A stretch of DNA of 7,463 nucleotides, taken from the NCBI GenBank assembly GCA_910577835.1, contig CAJTOU010000087.1:1-7463 (forward strand). Reading direction: 5' to 3'. Shown here in pieces: positions 1 to 6,113 of this stretch. Both the position numbers and the translations under genes were made by a program. The notes beneath the pieces were generated by a model, which was not told the origin of the DNA, made no database searches, and saw nothing but the letters and a program-made list of their open reading frames with translations. Positions within the stretch are counted from its first letter, which is position 1, and each line of letters begins with the position of its first letter. Source of the DNA: an uncultured Lachnospiraceae bacterium (lineage in GTDB: Bacteria; Bacillota_A; Clostridia; Lachnospirales; Lachnospiraceae).

Positions 1-1718
1 CACATCTTTGCCTCTACTCTTTCCCAATAAAAACGCATGTCATTGCCCGGTGCATTTCCGGTAATCAATGTAAATCTCAGAGCATCCGCTCCATATTTTT
101 CGATTACCTCCAGAGGGTCAATCCCGTTTCCAAGCGACTTGCTCATTTTTCTTCCCTGTGAATCACGCACAAGACCGTGAATAAATACTTTTTCAAATGG
201 AACCTTTCCAGTGTGTTCCAGACCGGAGAACATCATGCGGATTACCCAGAAGAAAATAATATCATATCCTGTGACAAGTACAGTGGTAGGATAGAAATAC
301 TCCAGTTCTTCTGTCTGCTTCGGCCATCCCAAAGTAGAAAACGGCCATAATGCAGAAGAAAACCATGTATCCAAGGTGTCAGGGTCTTTACGCATCGCTT
401 TGCCACATTTCGGACATATTGGATGCTCCTCCTTTGTGACAAGCACTTCTTCACAGTCATCACAGTAAAATGCCGGTATTTCATGTCCCCACCAGAGCTG
501 ACGGGAAATACACCAGTCACGGATTCCTTCCAGCCAGTGAAAATATGTTTTGTCAAAGTGAGGCGGAACAAATTTGGTATCACCCTGTTTTACTGCATGG
601 GTGGCAGGTTCGGCCAGCTCCTTCATCTTTACAAACCACTGCTTGGACACTCTTGGCTCCACAGTAGTATGACAGCGGTAACAGGTACCTACGTTATGAC
701 TGTGGTCTTCTATTTTTACCAGAACGCCTTCTGCCTCTAAATCTGACACAATCGCCTTTCGTGCCTCATATCGGTCCATACCGGCATAACGCGGGTATTC
801 GTCTGTAATTTTTGCATCTTCTGTCATTACATTAATCACCGGAAGATTATGACGCAGACCTACCTCGAAATCATTCGGGTCATGTGCAGGAGTGATTTTT
901 ACTACGCCTGTACCAAATTCCATATCTACATAATCATCTGCAATAATCGGAATTTCTCTGTGGACAAGGGGAAGAATTACCGTTTTTCCTATCATGTCCT
1001 TATATCTTTCATCGTTTGGATTTACTGCAACTGCCGTATCACCAAGCATGGTTTCCGGTCTGGTGGTTGCCATCTGAATAAAACCGGTTCCGTCTGAAAG
1101 AGGATAGCGCAAATGCCAGAAATGACCTGCCTGGTCTTCATATTCTACCTCTGCATCTGAAATGGAGGTAAGACATTTCGGACACCAGTTGATAATCCGT
1201 TCTCCTTTGTAAATCAATCCTTTGTTGTAAAGGTTTACAAAAACTTCTTTTACGGCATCTGAACAACCCTCGTCCATTGTAAAGCGTTCTCTGTCCCAGT
1301 CGGCAGATGAGCCGATTTTTTTAAGCTGCGTCACAATTCTTCCACCATATTCCTTTTTCCAGTTCCATGCTCTTTCCAAAAATTTTTCGCGGCCGATTTC
1401 TTCTTTGGTAACGCCTTCTTTTTTCATTGTTTCCACAATCTTTGCTTCTGTGGCAATCGAAGCATGGTCTGTACCCGGCACCCATAAAGCGGAATAACCC
1501 TGCATTCTCTTAAAGCGAATAAGGATATCCTGCATGGTATTGTCAAGTGCATGTCCCATATGAAGCTGACCGGTAATATTCGGAGGGGGCATTACGATAG
1601 TAAATGGCTTCTTGTTTTTGTCAATTTCTGCGTGAAAATACTTTTTTTCCTGCCATTTGTTATAGAGACGGGTTTCGATATCAGCAGGATTATAATTTTT
1701 TTCTAATTCCTTTTTCAT
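1..1718 (-). CDS. valS: Valyl-tRNA synthetase, N-terminal part (3' end outside window)
   Basis: Class I aminoacyl-tRNA synthetase that charges tRNA-Val with valine in the cytoplasm and hydrolyses mischarged threonyl-tRNA. The frame is open from the ATG at 1718 to the window edge: 572 whole codons of a protein usually near 880 residues. Seen in the translation: the adenylation signature PPPNITGQLHMGH (residues 44-56, HIGH motif as HMGH), the WVPGTDHASIATE segment (79-91), an inserted editing domain at roughly 190-350 containing ATTRPETMLGDTAVAV, Cys pairs WCPKC (178-182), CYRC (346-349), CDDC (419-422) and CPKC (435-438) that look like zinc knuckles, and KMSKS at 524-528. The anticodon-binding domain and C-terminal coiled coil lie off the window. 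The start is supported by an AAAGGA ribosome site at 1725-1730, six bases upstream. It is preceded by its own promoter and a valine T-box leader, so expression should respond to uncharged tRNA-Val. Identity is near certain. Confidence 0.97.
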   Translation of the reverse strand, partial: MKKELEKNYNPADIETRLYNKWQEKKYFHAEIDKNKKPFTIVMPPPNITGQLHMGHALDNTMQDILIRFKRMQGYSALWVPGTDHASIATEAKIVETMKKEGVTKEEIGREKFLERAWNWKKEYGGRIVTQLKKIGSSADWDRERFTMDEGCSDAVKEVFVNLYNKGLIYKGERIINWCPKCLTSISDAEVEYEDQAGHFWHLRYPLSDGTGFIQMATTRPETMLGDTAVAVNPNDERYKDMIGKTVILPLVHREIPIIADDYVDMEFGTGVVKITPAHDPNDFEVGLRHNLPVINVMTEDAKITDEYPRYAGMDRYEARKAIVSDLEAEGVLVKIEDHSHNVGTCYRCHTTVEPRVSKQWFVKMKELAEPATHAVKQGDTKFVPPHFDKTYFHWLEGIRDWCISRQLWWGHEIPAFYCDDCEEVLVTKEEHPICPKCGKAMRKDPDTLDTWFSSALWPFSTLGWPKQTEELEYFYPTTVLVTGYDIIFFWVIRMMFSGLEHTGKVPFEKVFIHGLVRDSQGRKMSKSLGNGIDPLEVIEKYGADALRFTLITGNAPGNDMRFYWERVEAKM

Positions 1719-1735
1719 GTCTTATCCTTTCCAAA

Positions 1736-1799
1736 TTAAGTTATCATTGTTTCAATCTCCTTGTGATAATAAGGAGCAAGACAAATTTAAACAATGATA
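1736..1799 (-). promoter_or_regulatory. Long hairpin before valS enclosing a Shine-Dalgarno/ATG and a 3-codon ORF
   Basis: In the transcript an outer 11-bp perfect stem (1789-1799 with 1742-1752) and an inner 6-bp stem CUCCUU/AAGGAG (1771-1776 with 1757-1762) form a long interrupted hairpin just upstream of the valS ribosome site. The inner stem's 3' arm is a perfect Shine-Dalgarno AAGGAG (1757-1762). Nine bases later, in the outer stem, is an ATG (1745-1747) opening a tiny frame, Met-Ile-Thr-stop (ATG ATA ACT TAA, 1736-1747). No U-run follows, so it is not a standard terminator. It may be a translational control, an RNA-stability structure, or chance. The base pairing is seen directly; any function is inference. 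Confidence 0.45.
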
Positions 1800-1847
1800 T
1801 AAACTGGCAGCAGACGAAAACTGACTGCGCTGATTATTTCAATTACA

Positions 1848-1884
1848 ACAGGAGCCTATAAGTAAAAACGCTTATGGCTCCTGT
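1848..1884 (-). terminator. Candidate T-box terminator hairpin with weak U-tract
   Basis: A GC-containing hairpin follows the T-box antiterminator: ACAGGAGCC-AUAAG pairs with CUUAU-A-GGCUCCUGU (14 bp with one bulged A) around an eight-base loop. The bases after it in the valS direction are UUGUAAUUG, only a poor U-run, so intrinsic termination may be weak. Position and strength suggest it is the attenuator of the leader. It does not share bases with the antiterminator's 3' arm (1916-1923), which is unusual for a transcriptional T-box. Confidence 0.55.
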
Positions 1885-2179
1885 AAACTGGTATGCTGCG
1901 CCTCACCCGATATTCAAGGGCGGACAAGCCGCGGTACCACCTTTATTTTTTCTTCTCTTATCCGATAACGGGGACGAAGCCGTCATATTCTACTGATATC
2001 TTTGCTGGTGCTGCTGATATTTTGGAATATGCTGTTCAAAAGCTACCTTCAAAAACCGCGTTTTGGATAATTTTCCAGCCTGTGAATTATCCTCTCTGGA
2101 ACCGCTTTTGTTTTTTACTCCTCTTTCTCACTACATTTATCTTTTTTATAATCAAAAGAAATTGTTTTGCAAATTTCCT
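1848..2179 (-). ncRNA. T-box riboswitch leader of valS (specifier GUA, valine)
   Basis: A cis-acting leader RNA that senses uncharged tRNA-Val. The conserved T-box AAGGTGGTACCGCGG lies at 1929-1943. It folds as the standard antiterminator: AAGG/CCTT and GCGG/CCGC helices (1916-1943) around the seven-base bulge UGGUACC. The UGGU in the bulge would pair with an ACCA tRNA end, fitting an A discriminator as in tRNA-Val. Upstream, Stem I shows the distal AGAGAGG...GGCUG signature (2091-2097 and onward) closed by UUCCAG/CUGGAA (2096-2101 with 2073-2078). The specifier loop GAAGGTAGC gives the codon GUA at 2044-2046. A second stem pairs CAUAUUC/GAAUAUG and AUAUC/GAUAU (2016-2031 with 1984-2000). The leader starts near 2179 by promoter position, giving about 460 nt before the valS ATG. 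Class and specificity are well supported; exact ends are estimates. Confidence 0.92.
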
Positions 2180-2185
2180 TTCACT

Positions 2186-2214
2186 ATAATAAAAGCAATT
2201 TCATGGTTTGTCAA
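2186..2214 (-). promoter_or_regulatory. Sigma-A-type promoter of valS leader
   Basis: A perfect -35 TTGACA (2209-2214) is followed by a 17-base spacer and a -10 TATTAT (2186-2191), reading on the minus strand. The predicted start is about 2179, just before the T-box Stem I. The -35 contains the TGA stop codon of the upstream DUF4130 gene (2211-2213), so gene end and promoter overlap and there is no room for a terminator between them. Confidence 0.85.
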
Positions 2215-3029
2215 CTGTTTTCTTCTGAAAACTCAATCATATTTTTCCGATACCACAGAGGCAGCATATTTCTTTGACAATTTCTGTTTTTTCTTTGCTC
2301 AATCGCAATCGAATCAAAATAAGTTTTCCACAGCATTCCATAATCATTTGATTCTTCTGCGAGTTCATTTTTTATATTATCACTTTTAGGAAGAGTGATT
2401 TCTGAATCCCTGACAAAAAAGCACTTTTCATATTTTTTATGAACTACTGATAATTTCTTTACCACATCATATATTATAAAATCCTCGTTTGGAAAACGCT
2501 CTGAAAAATGTTCTGCGATTAACGGCAGTACATTGCATTTTGGCTCTATTCTGGAATATAAGATATGATTCATTTCCTCAAATCGGATAAATTGCACAAA
2601 ATAATGAGCTTCGTTTGCTGTTTTTCTGGAAAGCTCCATTACAGATATTACATAAGTGTCATATAACATATCTATTACTTTGCTGCCCATTCGAAATCCT
2701 CTAACCAGAAAATGAAACACTTGTGTTCCCCGATTATTATCAAAATGGCAAATGGCACGCAAGGTTGTATGCCAGACTTTCTCACCAAGCTTCTTACGAA
2801 TGGCATACACGGTCTTTTCTGCCTTTTCTTCATCAGTTTTTACTGTAATGTATTCCGCAAACATTTCATACTCATAATTTTCCAATGGTCTGATTTCTAT
2901 GTTATTTTGATATTCCGGCAGGTTTTTCTTAACTCCTGCGAATCTTTCATTCTTTATCACAAATCCGTCATAAATCGCTGTCAACATTGATTCTATGGAA
3001 TTTTCACAAAGCATCACTATTTTTTTCAC
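2211..3029 (-). CDS. DUF4130 / TIGR03915-type DNA metabolism protein, partner of the radical SAM protein
   Basis: 272-residue protein of the family whose members typically sit next to, and presumably act with, radical SAM proteins of the TIGR03916 type; in some other bacteria the domain is fused to a uracil-DNA-glycosylase-like domain (recalled family knowledge). Its reaction is unknown to me. Seen here: an N-terminal ESMLTAIYDGF block (13-23), a central FVQFIRFEEMNHILYSRIEP block (144-163) running into a region rich in aromatic and acidic residues, and a basic C-terminal segment LWKTYFDSIAIEQRKNRN (233-250) ending MLPLWYRKNMIEF. No signal peptide or membrane segment, so cytoplasmic. The start codon is GTG (3027-3029) with GGAGA at 3037-3041, seven bases upstream. 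It begins 44 bases after the radical SAM stop, so the two are probably cotranscribed from the promoter at 4721-4749. The TGA stop lies inside the valS -35 element. No independent promoter was seen for it. Confidence 0.85.
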   Translation of the reverse strand: MKKIVMLCENSIESMLTAIYDGFVIKNERFAGVKKNLPEYQNNIEIRPLENYEYEMFAEYITVKTDEEKAEKTVYAIRKKLGEKVWHTTLRAICHFDNNRGTQVFHFLVRGFRMGSKVIDMLYDTYVISVMELSRKTANEAHYFVQFIRFEEMNHILYSRIEPKCNVLPLIAEHFSERFPNEDFIIYDVVKKLSVVHKKYEKCFFVRDSEITLPKSDNIKNELAEESNDYGMLWKTYFDSIAIEQRKNRNCQRNMLPLWYRKNMIEFSEENS

Positions 3030-3073
3030 ACTATTTTCTCCATTATTTTATTTCACAGAAAACTTTTCTGTAT

Positions 3074-4678
3074 TTAATTGATAAAATCAAATATGGTCAT
3101 CTGTCGAAACTGCTTTCCGTCTCCCTGTTTAGATACCGGTTCACTGAAAATAAGCTGGTTTGTAATATAGTTTTCTTCCATTTTAATATCATACATCATT
3201 TTTCCACCACAAGTAATAAAATACAAAGCTCTTTTTAAAACCACTCCCATTTTCTTTATATGCTGAAAATCAAGTGTTCCGTATCGTCTGGCAGCGATAA
3301 TCCGCTTTGCACTTTTCACACCAATCCCTGGAACCCGAAGAAGCGTATAATAATCTGCTTTGTTTATTTCTACCGGAAACAGTTCCAAATGCCTGACTGC
3401 CCAGTCACATTTCGGGTCAATAAATTCATTAAAGTATGGTCTGTCCTCTGTAAGCAGTTCTTTTGCATAAAATCCATAAAACCGCAGCAGCCAGTCTGCC
3501 TGATAAAGCCGATGCTCTCTTAAAAGCGGAGGTTTTGTATCCAGAGCAGGCAGATGTTTATCCTCGTTAAGAGGCACATATGCGGAATAGAAAACCCGCT
3601 TTAAATCATAGTTATCATATAATGCCTGCGTAACATTAATAATATGATAATCGCTTTCTGGTGTCGCTCCGATAATCATCTGAGTACTCTGTCCTGCCGG
3701 CACAAAATATTTGCCATTTGTTCCTATATAACGAACTTGTGCCTGATTTTTATGCTGATTCTCTGATATCAAGACTGTATTCTGATTTCCAGTCCAACTT
3801 TCTGAAATAAGGTTTGTATTTTGATTTCCAGTCTGATTTTCAGATATCAAAGCTATATCCTGATTTTCTGCAAATGAAGGAACTTTGCTTAATTTCAGTT
3901 TTTCAGACAGACTTTCCCTGCTTTCTGCAAGATAGCTCTCGGATAACACTTGGTCTGTATTTTGAGATTCTATCTGCTTTTGCTGGTCATAACCTCCATT
4001 TGTCATGGTAATATGCTGTTTTTTATTATAAATACCATGCATCTTTCGGTTATTTTGTATTCCTGTCTGTATTTCCTTCATAGGCTTTAATATATTTTTA
4101 CGGCTTTTGTGTGGCGCCAGCCTTGACAGCCCGTCTGAAGTAGGAAGTTCCAGATTGACACTCATTCTGTCTACAAGATAGCCAAGCTGTTCAAGCATTT
4201 CAGGGTCGGACCCGGGAATTGCCTTGACATGAATATAACCGTTAAATCTGTATTCTGTACGAAGCCTGTAAATCGCCTCATATATCAATCCCATGGTATA
4301 ATCAGGACTTTTCATAATCCCTGAGCTTAGAAACAAACCTTCAATATAATTTCGGCGGTAAAATTCCATTGTCAAATGGCATACTTCATCGGGGGTAAAG
4401 GAAGCACGCAGCACATCATTGGATATGCGGTTTATACAGTATTTACAGTCAAAAATACACTCATTCGTAAGAAGAATTTTTAAAAGAGAAATACATCTGC
4501 CGTCACTGGCAAAAGAATGACAAATGCCCGCAGCGCTGGCACTGCCGGTATCTTTTCCATTTCCCTTTCTCTCAACACCGCTGGAAGAGCAGGAAACATC
4601 ATATTTTGCAGCAGCGGAGAGTATTTTGAGTTTTTCTTCTAATGGCATGTTTGATTGTATCAATACATAATCTTTCAT
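3074..4678 (-). CDS. Radical SAM protein, putative DNA modification/repair type (TIGR03916-like)
   Basis: 534-residue predicted iron-sulfur enzyme that would cleave S-adenosylmethionine; the substrate is not known, DNA being suggested by the family's domain make-up and partners. Seen: GICHSFASDGRCISLLKILL (51-70) leading into the cluster motif C74-x3-C78-x2-C81 (TNECIFDCKYC), LFLSSGI (115-121) in the place of the SAM-binding glycine motif, NLELPT (175-180), the conserved FVPAGQSTQMIIGATPE (325-341), and near the end a helix-hairpin-helix DNA-binding motif LLRVPGIGVKSAKRIIAARR (446-465). Relatives are usually a little over 400 residues as I recall. The excess is a Q/N/S-rich stretch at about 205-315 with three 13-residue repeats, inserted without breaking the frame. 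The start is supported by a perfect AGGAGG at 4688-4693, nine bases before the ATG. It is first gene of a unit with the DUF4130 gene, behind a promoter overlapped by a LexA-like box, which suggests DNA-damage control. Confidence 0.9.
   Translation of the reverse strand: MKDYVLIQSNMPLEEKLKILSAAAKYDVSCSSSGVERKGNGKDTGSASAAGICHSFASDGRCISLLKILLTNECIFDCKYCINRISNDVLRASFTPDEVCHLTMEFYRRNYIEGLFLSSGIMKSPDYTMGLIYEAIYRLRTEYRFNGYIHVKAIPGSDPEMLEQLGYLVDRMSVNLELPTSDGLSRLAPHKSRKNILKPMKEIQTGIQNNRKMHGIYNKKQHITMTNGGYDQQKQIESQNTDQVLSESYLAESRESLSEKLKLSKVPSFAENQDIALISENQTGNQNTNLISESWTGNQNTVLISENQHKNQAQVRYIGTNGKYFVPAGQSTQMIIGATPESDYHIINVTQALYDNYDLKRVFYSAYVPLNEDKHLPALDTKPPLLREHRLYQADWLLRFYGFYAKELLTEDRPYFNEFIDPKCDWAVRHLELFPVEINKADYYTLLRVPGIGVKSAKRIIAARRYGTLDFQHIKKMGVVLKRALYFITCGGKMMYDIKMEENYITNQLIFSEPVSKQGDGKQFRQMTIFDFIN
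3734..3850 (-). repeat. Three in-frame 39-bp tandem repeats inside the radical SAM gene
   Basis: Three consecutive 39-bp units (3812-3850, 3773-3811, 3734-3772) encode LISENQTGNQNTN, LISESWTGNQNTV and LISENQHKNQAQV (residues 277-315). The first two share 29 of 39 bases by hand alignment; the third is more diverged. A partial earlier unit may be present (ENQDIA, residues 271-276). The repeats form the end of a Q/N/S-rich, probably disordered, insertion between conserved blocks of the enzyme. Confidence 0.85.
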
Positions 4679-4720
4679 ATAAAACAGCCTCCTAATTCCG
4701 AATATTTGTTCTTGGACTTT

Positions 4721-4749
4721 ATTGTAACATATAGAACGTGTATTCGCAA
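4721..4749 (-). promoter_or_regulatory. Promoter of the radical SAM-DUF4130 unit
   Basis: On the minus strand, TTGCGA (4744-4749) and TACAAT (4721-4726) are separated by exactly 17 bases. The -10 is extended by an upstream TG (TGTTACAAT). The predicted start is near 4714, giving a leader of about 35 nt before the ATG with a strong ribosome site. It is overlapped by the LexA-like box at 4733-4746. Confidence 0.75.
4733..4746. promoter_or_regulatory. Candidate LexA (SOS) box in the radical SAM promoter
   Basis: CGAATACACGTTCT (minus strand) matches the Gram-positive LexA consensus CGAACRNRYGTTCG at 12 of 14 positions, and the core GAAC-N4-GTTC at all but one base. It starts within the -35 hexamer and fills most of the spacer, where a repressor would block RNA polymerase. 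Only the sequence match and position are seen; LexA binding is inferred. Confidence 0.6.
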
Positions 4750-4765
4750 GAGTTTTTTTATTTTA

Positions 4766-4894
4766 TTTGATGATTATACCATGATTGGTCCTAATGTGAC
4801 AATTGCCACAGCAGGCCACCCAATTTTACCTGAACTTCGCGAAGAATTTTATCAATACAATATACCGGTCCATATTGGAAGAAACTGCTGGATT
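4766..4894 (+). pseudogene. Remnant of a maltose/galactoside-type O-acetyltransferase (hexapeptide family)
   Basis: A 43-residue stretch, readable from FDDYTMIGPNVTIATAGHP through to GRNCWI, closely resembles the core of sugar O-acetyltransferases (maltose acetyltransferase/LacA family, left-handed beta-helix fold), including the catalytic-region histidine in TAGHP. Such enzymes are about 180-200 residues. Here no N-terminal part precedes it (the upstream bases are AT-rich and hold the radical SAM promoter), and after NCWI the frame continues with unrelated SIFKRNRQKHC and stops at about 4930. The missing continuation would normally start with GAG and further hexapeptide turns. It is opposite in strand to all neighbours. 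I read it as a decayed gene fragment, not a functional gene. Confidence 0.8.
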
Positions 4895-4944
4895 TCTATC
4901 TTTAAAAGAAACCGACAAAAACACTGTTGAATTTTAGCCCTTTT

Positions 4945-6102
4945 TCATTCTTTTTTCCTCAATACTTTTTTATAGACTCTCTCCACATTTTCTGCAAAAC
5001 GCCTCTTATCAAATCCCCCTGCAATCTCTTCACTGTACTTTCCGGCTTCTTTCCTCCACTTATCATCTTCTAAAACTTTTCTGATTGCCTTAAAAAATTC
5101 TCTTGGACTGCTATACTCATACCCATTCACTCCCTCTTTTATGACATCCTCCAGACATGAATCTTTACGGCAAACCAGAGGAAGTCCGTTTGCTGCCGCC
5201 TCAATATAAGTAAGTCCCTGAGTCTCACTGGTAGAAGCATTAACAAATACATCTCCTGTCTGATAATACTCCTGAACCTCTGATGGAGGCACCATTCCGG
5301 TAAAAATCACATATCTGGAAATTTTAAGTGCCCTGCAAAGTTCTTCCAGCTCCTCCTTTGCAGGTCCATCTCCGACAATTAAAAATATCAGTTTTGGATT
5401 CGTTTTCAGCAAATGAGCAAATAATTTCAACAGTTCATTTAAATTTTTTTCTGTTCCAAGCCGCCCCAGATTCAACAATACCTGATATCCATCAGGAATC
5501 CTTAAATCATGACGTTTTTTTATTTTTTCCCTCTGTGTCAGCCTGATTCTGTGCTGCATGATAGAAATACCACTTGGCACAATACAGACAGGGTTTTTCA
5601 CCCCATAGCTGTGCAGAGCTTTTTCTACCTTTTTCGTAGGCGCAATAATCATATCTACGTTCTTTAACCGCTCACGCGACAAAACACGCACCAGATAATT
5701 TCCCAGACGCCGAAAGGGAATCACATACCCTGCATATTGTTCATACAGCGTATGATAAGTATGCACAAGCGGCGCCTTTGTAATGCGTGCAATACGAATT
5801 GCAAACTGAAAGCTGAAAAATTCGCACTGACTGTGAATCACATCCGGTTTCCACTGAATCAGTTCTTCCACAAGTTCATTGCGGTAAGAAACCGGCATAC
5901 GCACGTCTGGATAGATAATATTAAATGGAATAGATTTTATATAATAAATCGAACCTTTGCGGCAGCTTTTTAAACTGCGCGAAAAAGTAAGTATTCGTAC
6001 ATCATGTCCCCTCTTCATCAGTTCATTTCTTAAATTTCGTACAGAAGTCACAACACCGTTTGTATCTGCAACAAATAAATCCGTCGTAATTAAAACTTTC
6101 AT
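4945..6102 (-). CDS. GT4 glycosyltransferase, likely diacylglycerol glucosyltransferase type
   Basis: 385-residue retaining GT-B glycosyltransferase of family GT4, predicted to transfer a sugar from a nucleotide donor. Seen: an N-terminal Rossmann start MKVLITTDLF followed by the acceptor-side glycine motif NGVVTSVRNL (15-24), VIHSQCEFF (88-96), LVHTYHTLYEQY (112-123), the donor-domain start NLGRLGTEKNL (211-221), LIVGDGP (241-247), and the GT4 E-x7-E signature with E293 and E301 in SETQGLTYIEA. The HTYHTLYE and ETQGLTYIEA segments are like those of alpha-monoglucosyl- and diglucosyl-diacylglycerol synthases of Firmicutes, so membrane glycolipid synthesis at the inner membrane face is the best guess; another acceptor is possible. 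There are no transmembrane helices; the basic segments could give peripheral membrane binding. The start has AAGGA at 6111-6115, overlapping the pepT stop codon, 11 nt after that gene, indicating cotranscription. I saw no clear terminator after it. Confidence 0.88.
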   Translation of the reverse strand: MKVLITTDLFVADTNGVVTSVRNLRNELMKRGHDVRILTFSRSLKSCRKGSIYYIKSIPFNIIYPDVRMPVSYRNELVEELIQWKPDVIHSQCEFFSFQFAIRIARITKAPLVHTYHTLYEQYAGYVIPFRRLGNYLVRVLSRERLKNVDMIIAPTKKVEKALHSYGVKNPVCIVPSGISIMQHRIRLTQREKIKKRHDLRIPDGYQVLLNLGRLGTEKNLNELLKLFAHLLKTNPKLIFLIVGDGPAKEELEELCRALKISRYVIFTGMVPPSEVQEYYQTGDVFVNASTSETQGLTYIEAAANGLPLVCRKDSCLEDVIKEGVNGYEYSSPREFFKAIRKVLEDDKWRKEAGKYSEEIAGGFDKRRFAENVERVYKKVLRKKE

Positions 6103-6113
6103 CTCTAATATCC

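Noticed and set aside
242..583. Minus-strand open frame of 113 codons within valS.
   Set aside because: It is an alternate frame of the conserved valS coding sequence, with no family resemblance of its own.
1848..1884. The hairpin as a bidirectional terminator serving a plus-strand gene.
   Set aside because: There is no plus-strand gene to its left (valS is on the minus strand), and the plus-strand side lacks a T-run.
4655..4930. Open plus-strand frame of 91 codons taken as a complete small gene.
   Set aside because: Its first third is antisense to the radical SAM start and its promoter, with no ribosome site. Only the middle resembles a protein family, so the fragment is called a pseudogene remnant.
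4895..4944. Terminator after the glycosyltransferase gene.
   Set aside because: The stretch is T-rich on both strands but I could not find a stable stem next to a U-run, so no terminator is claimed.
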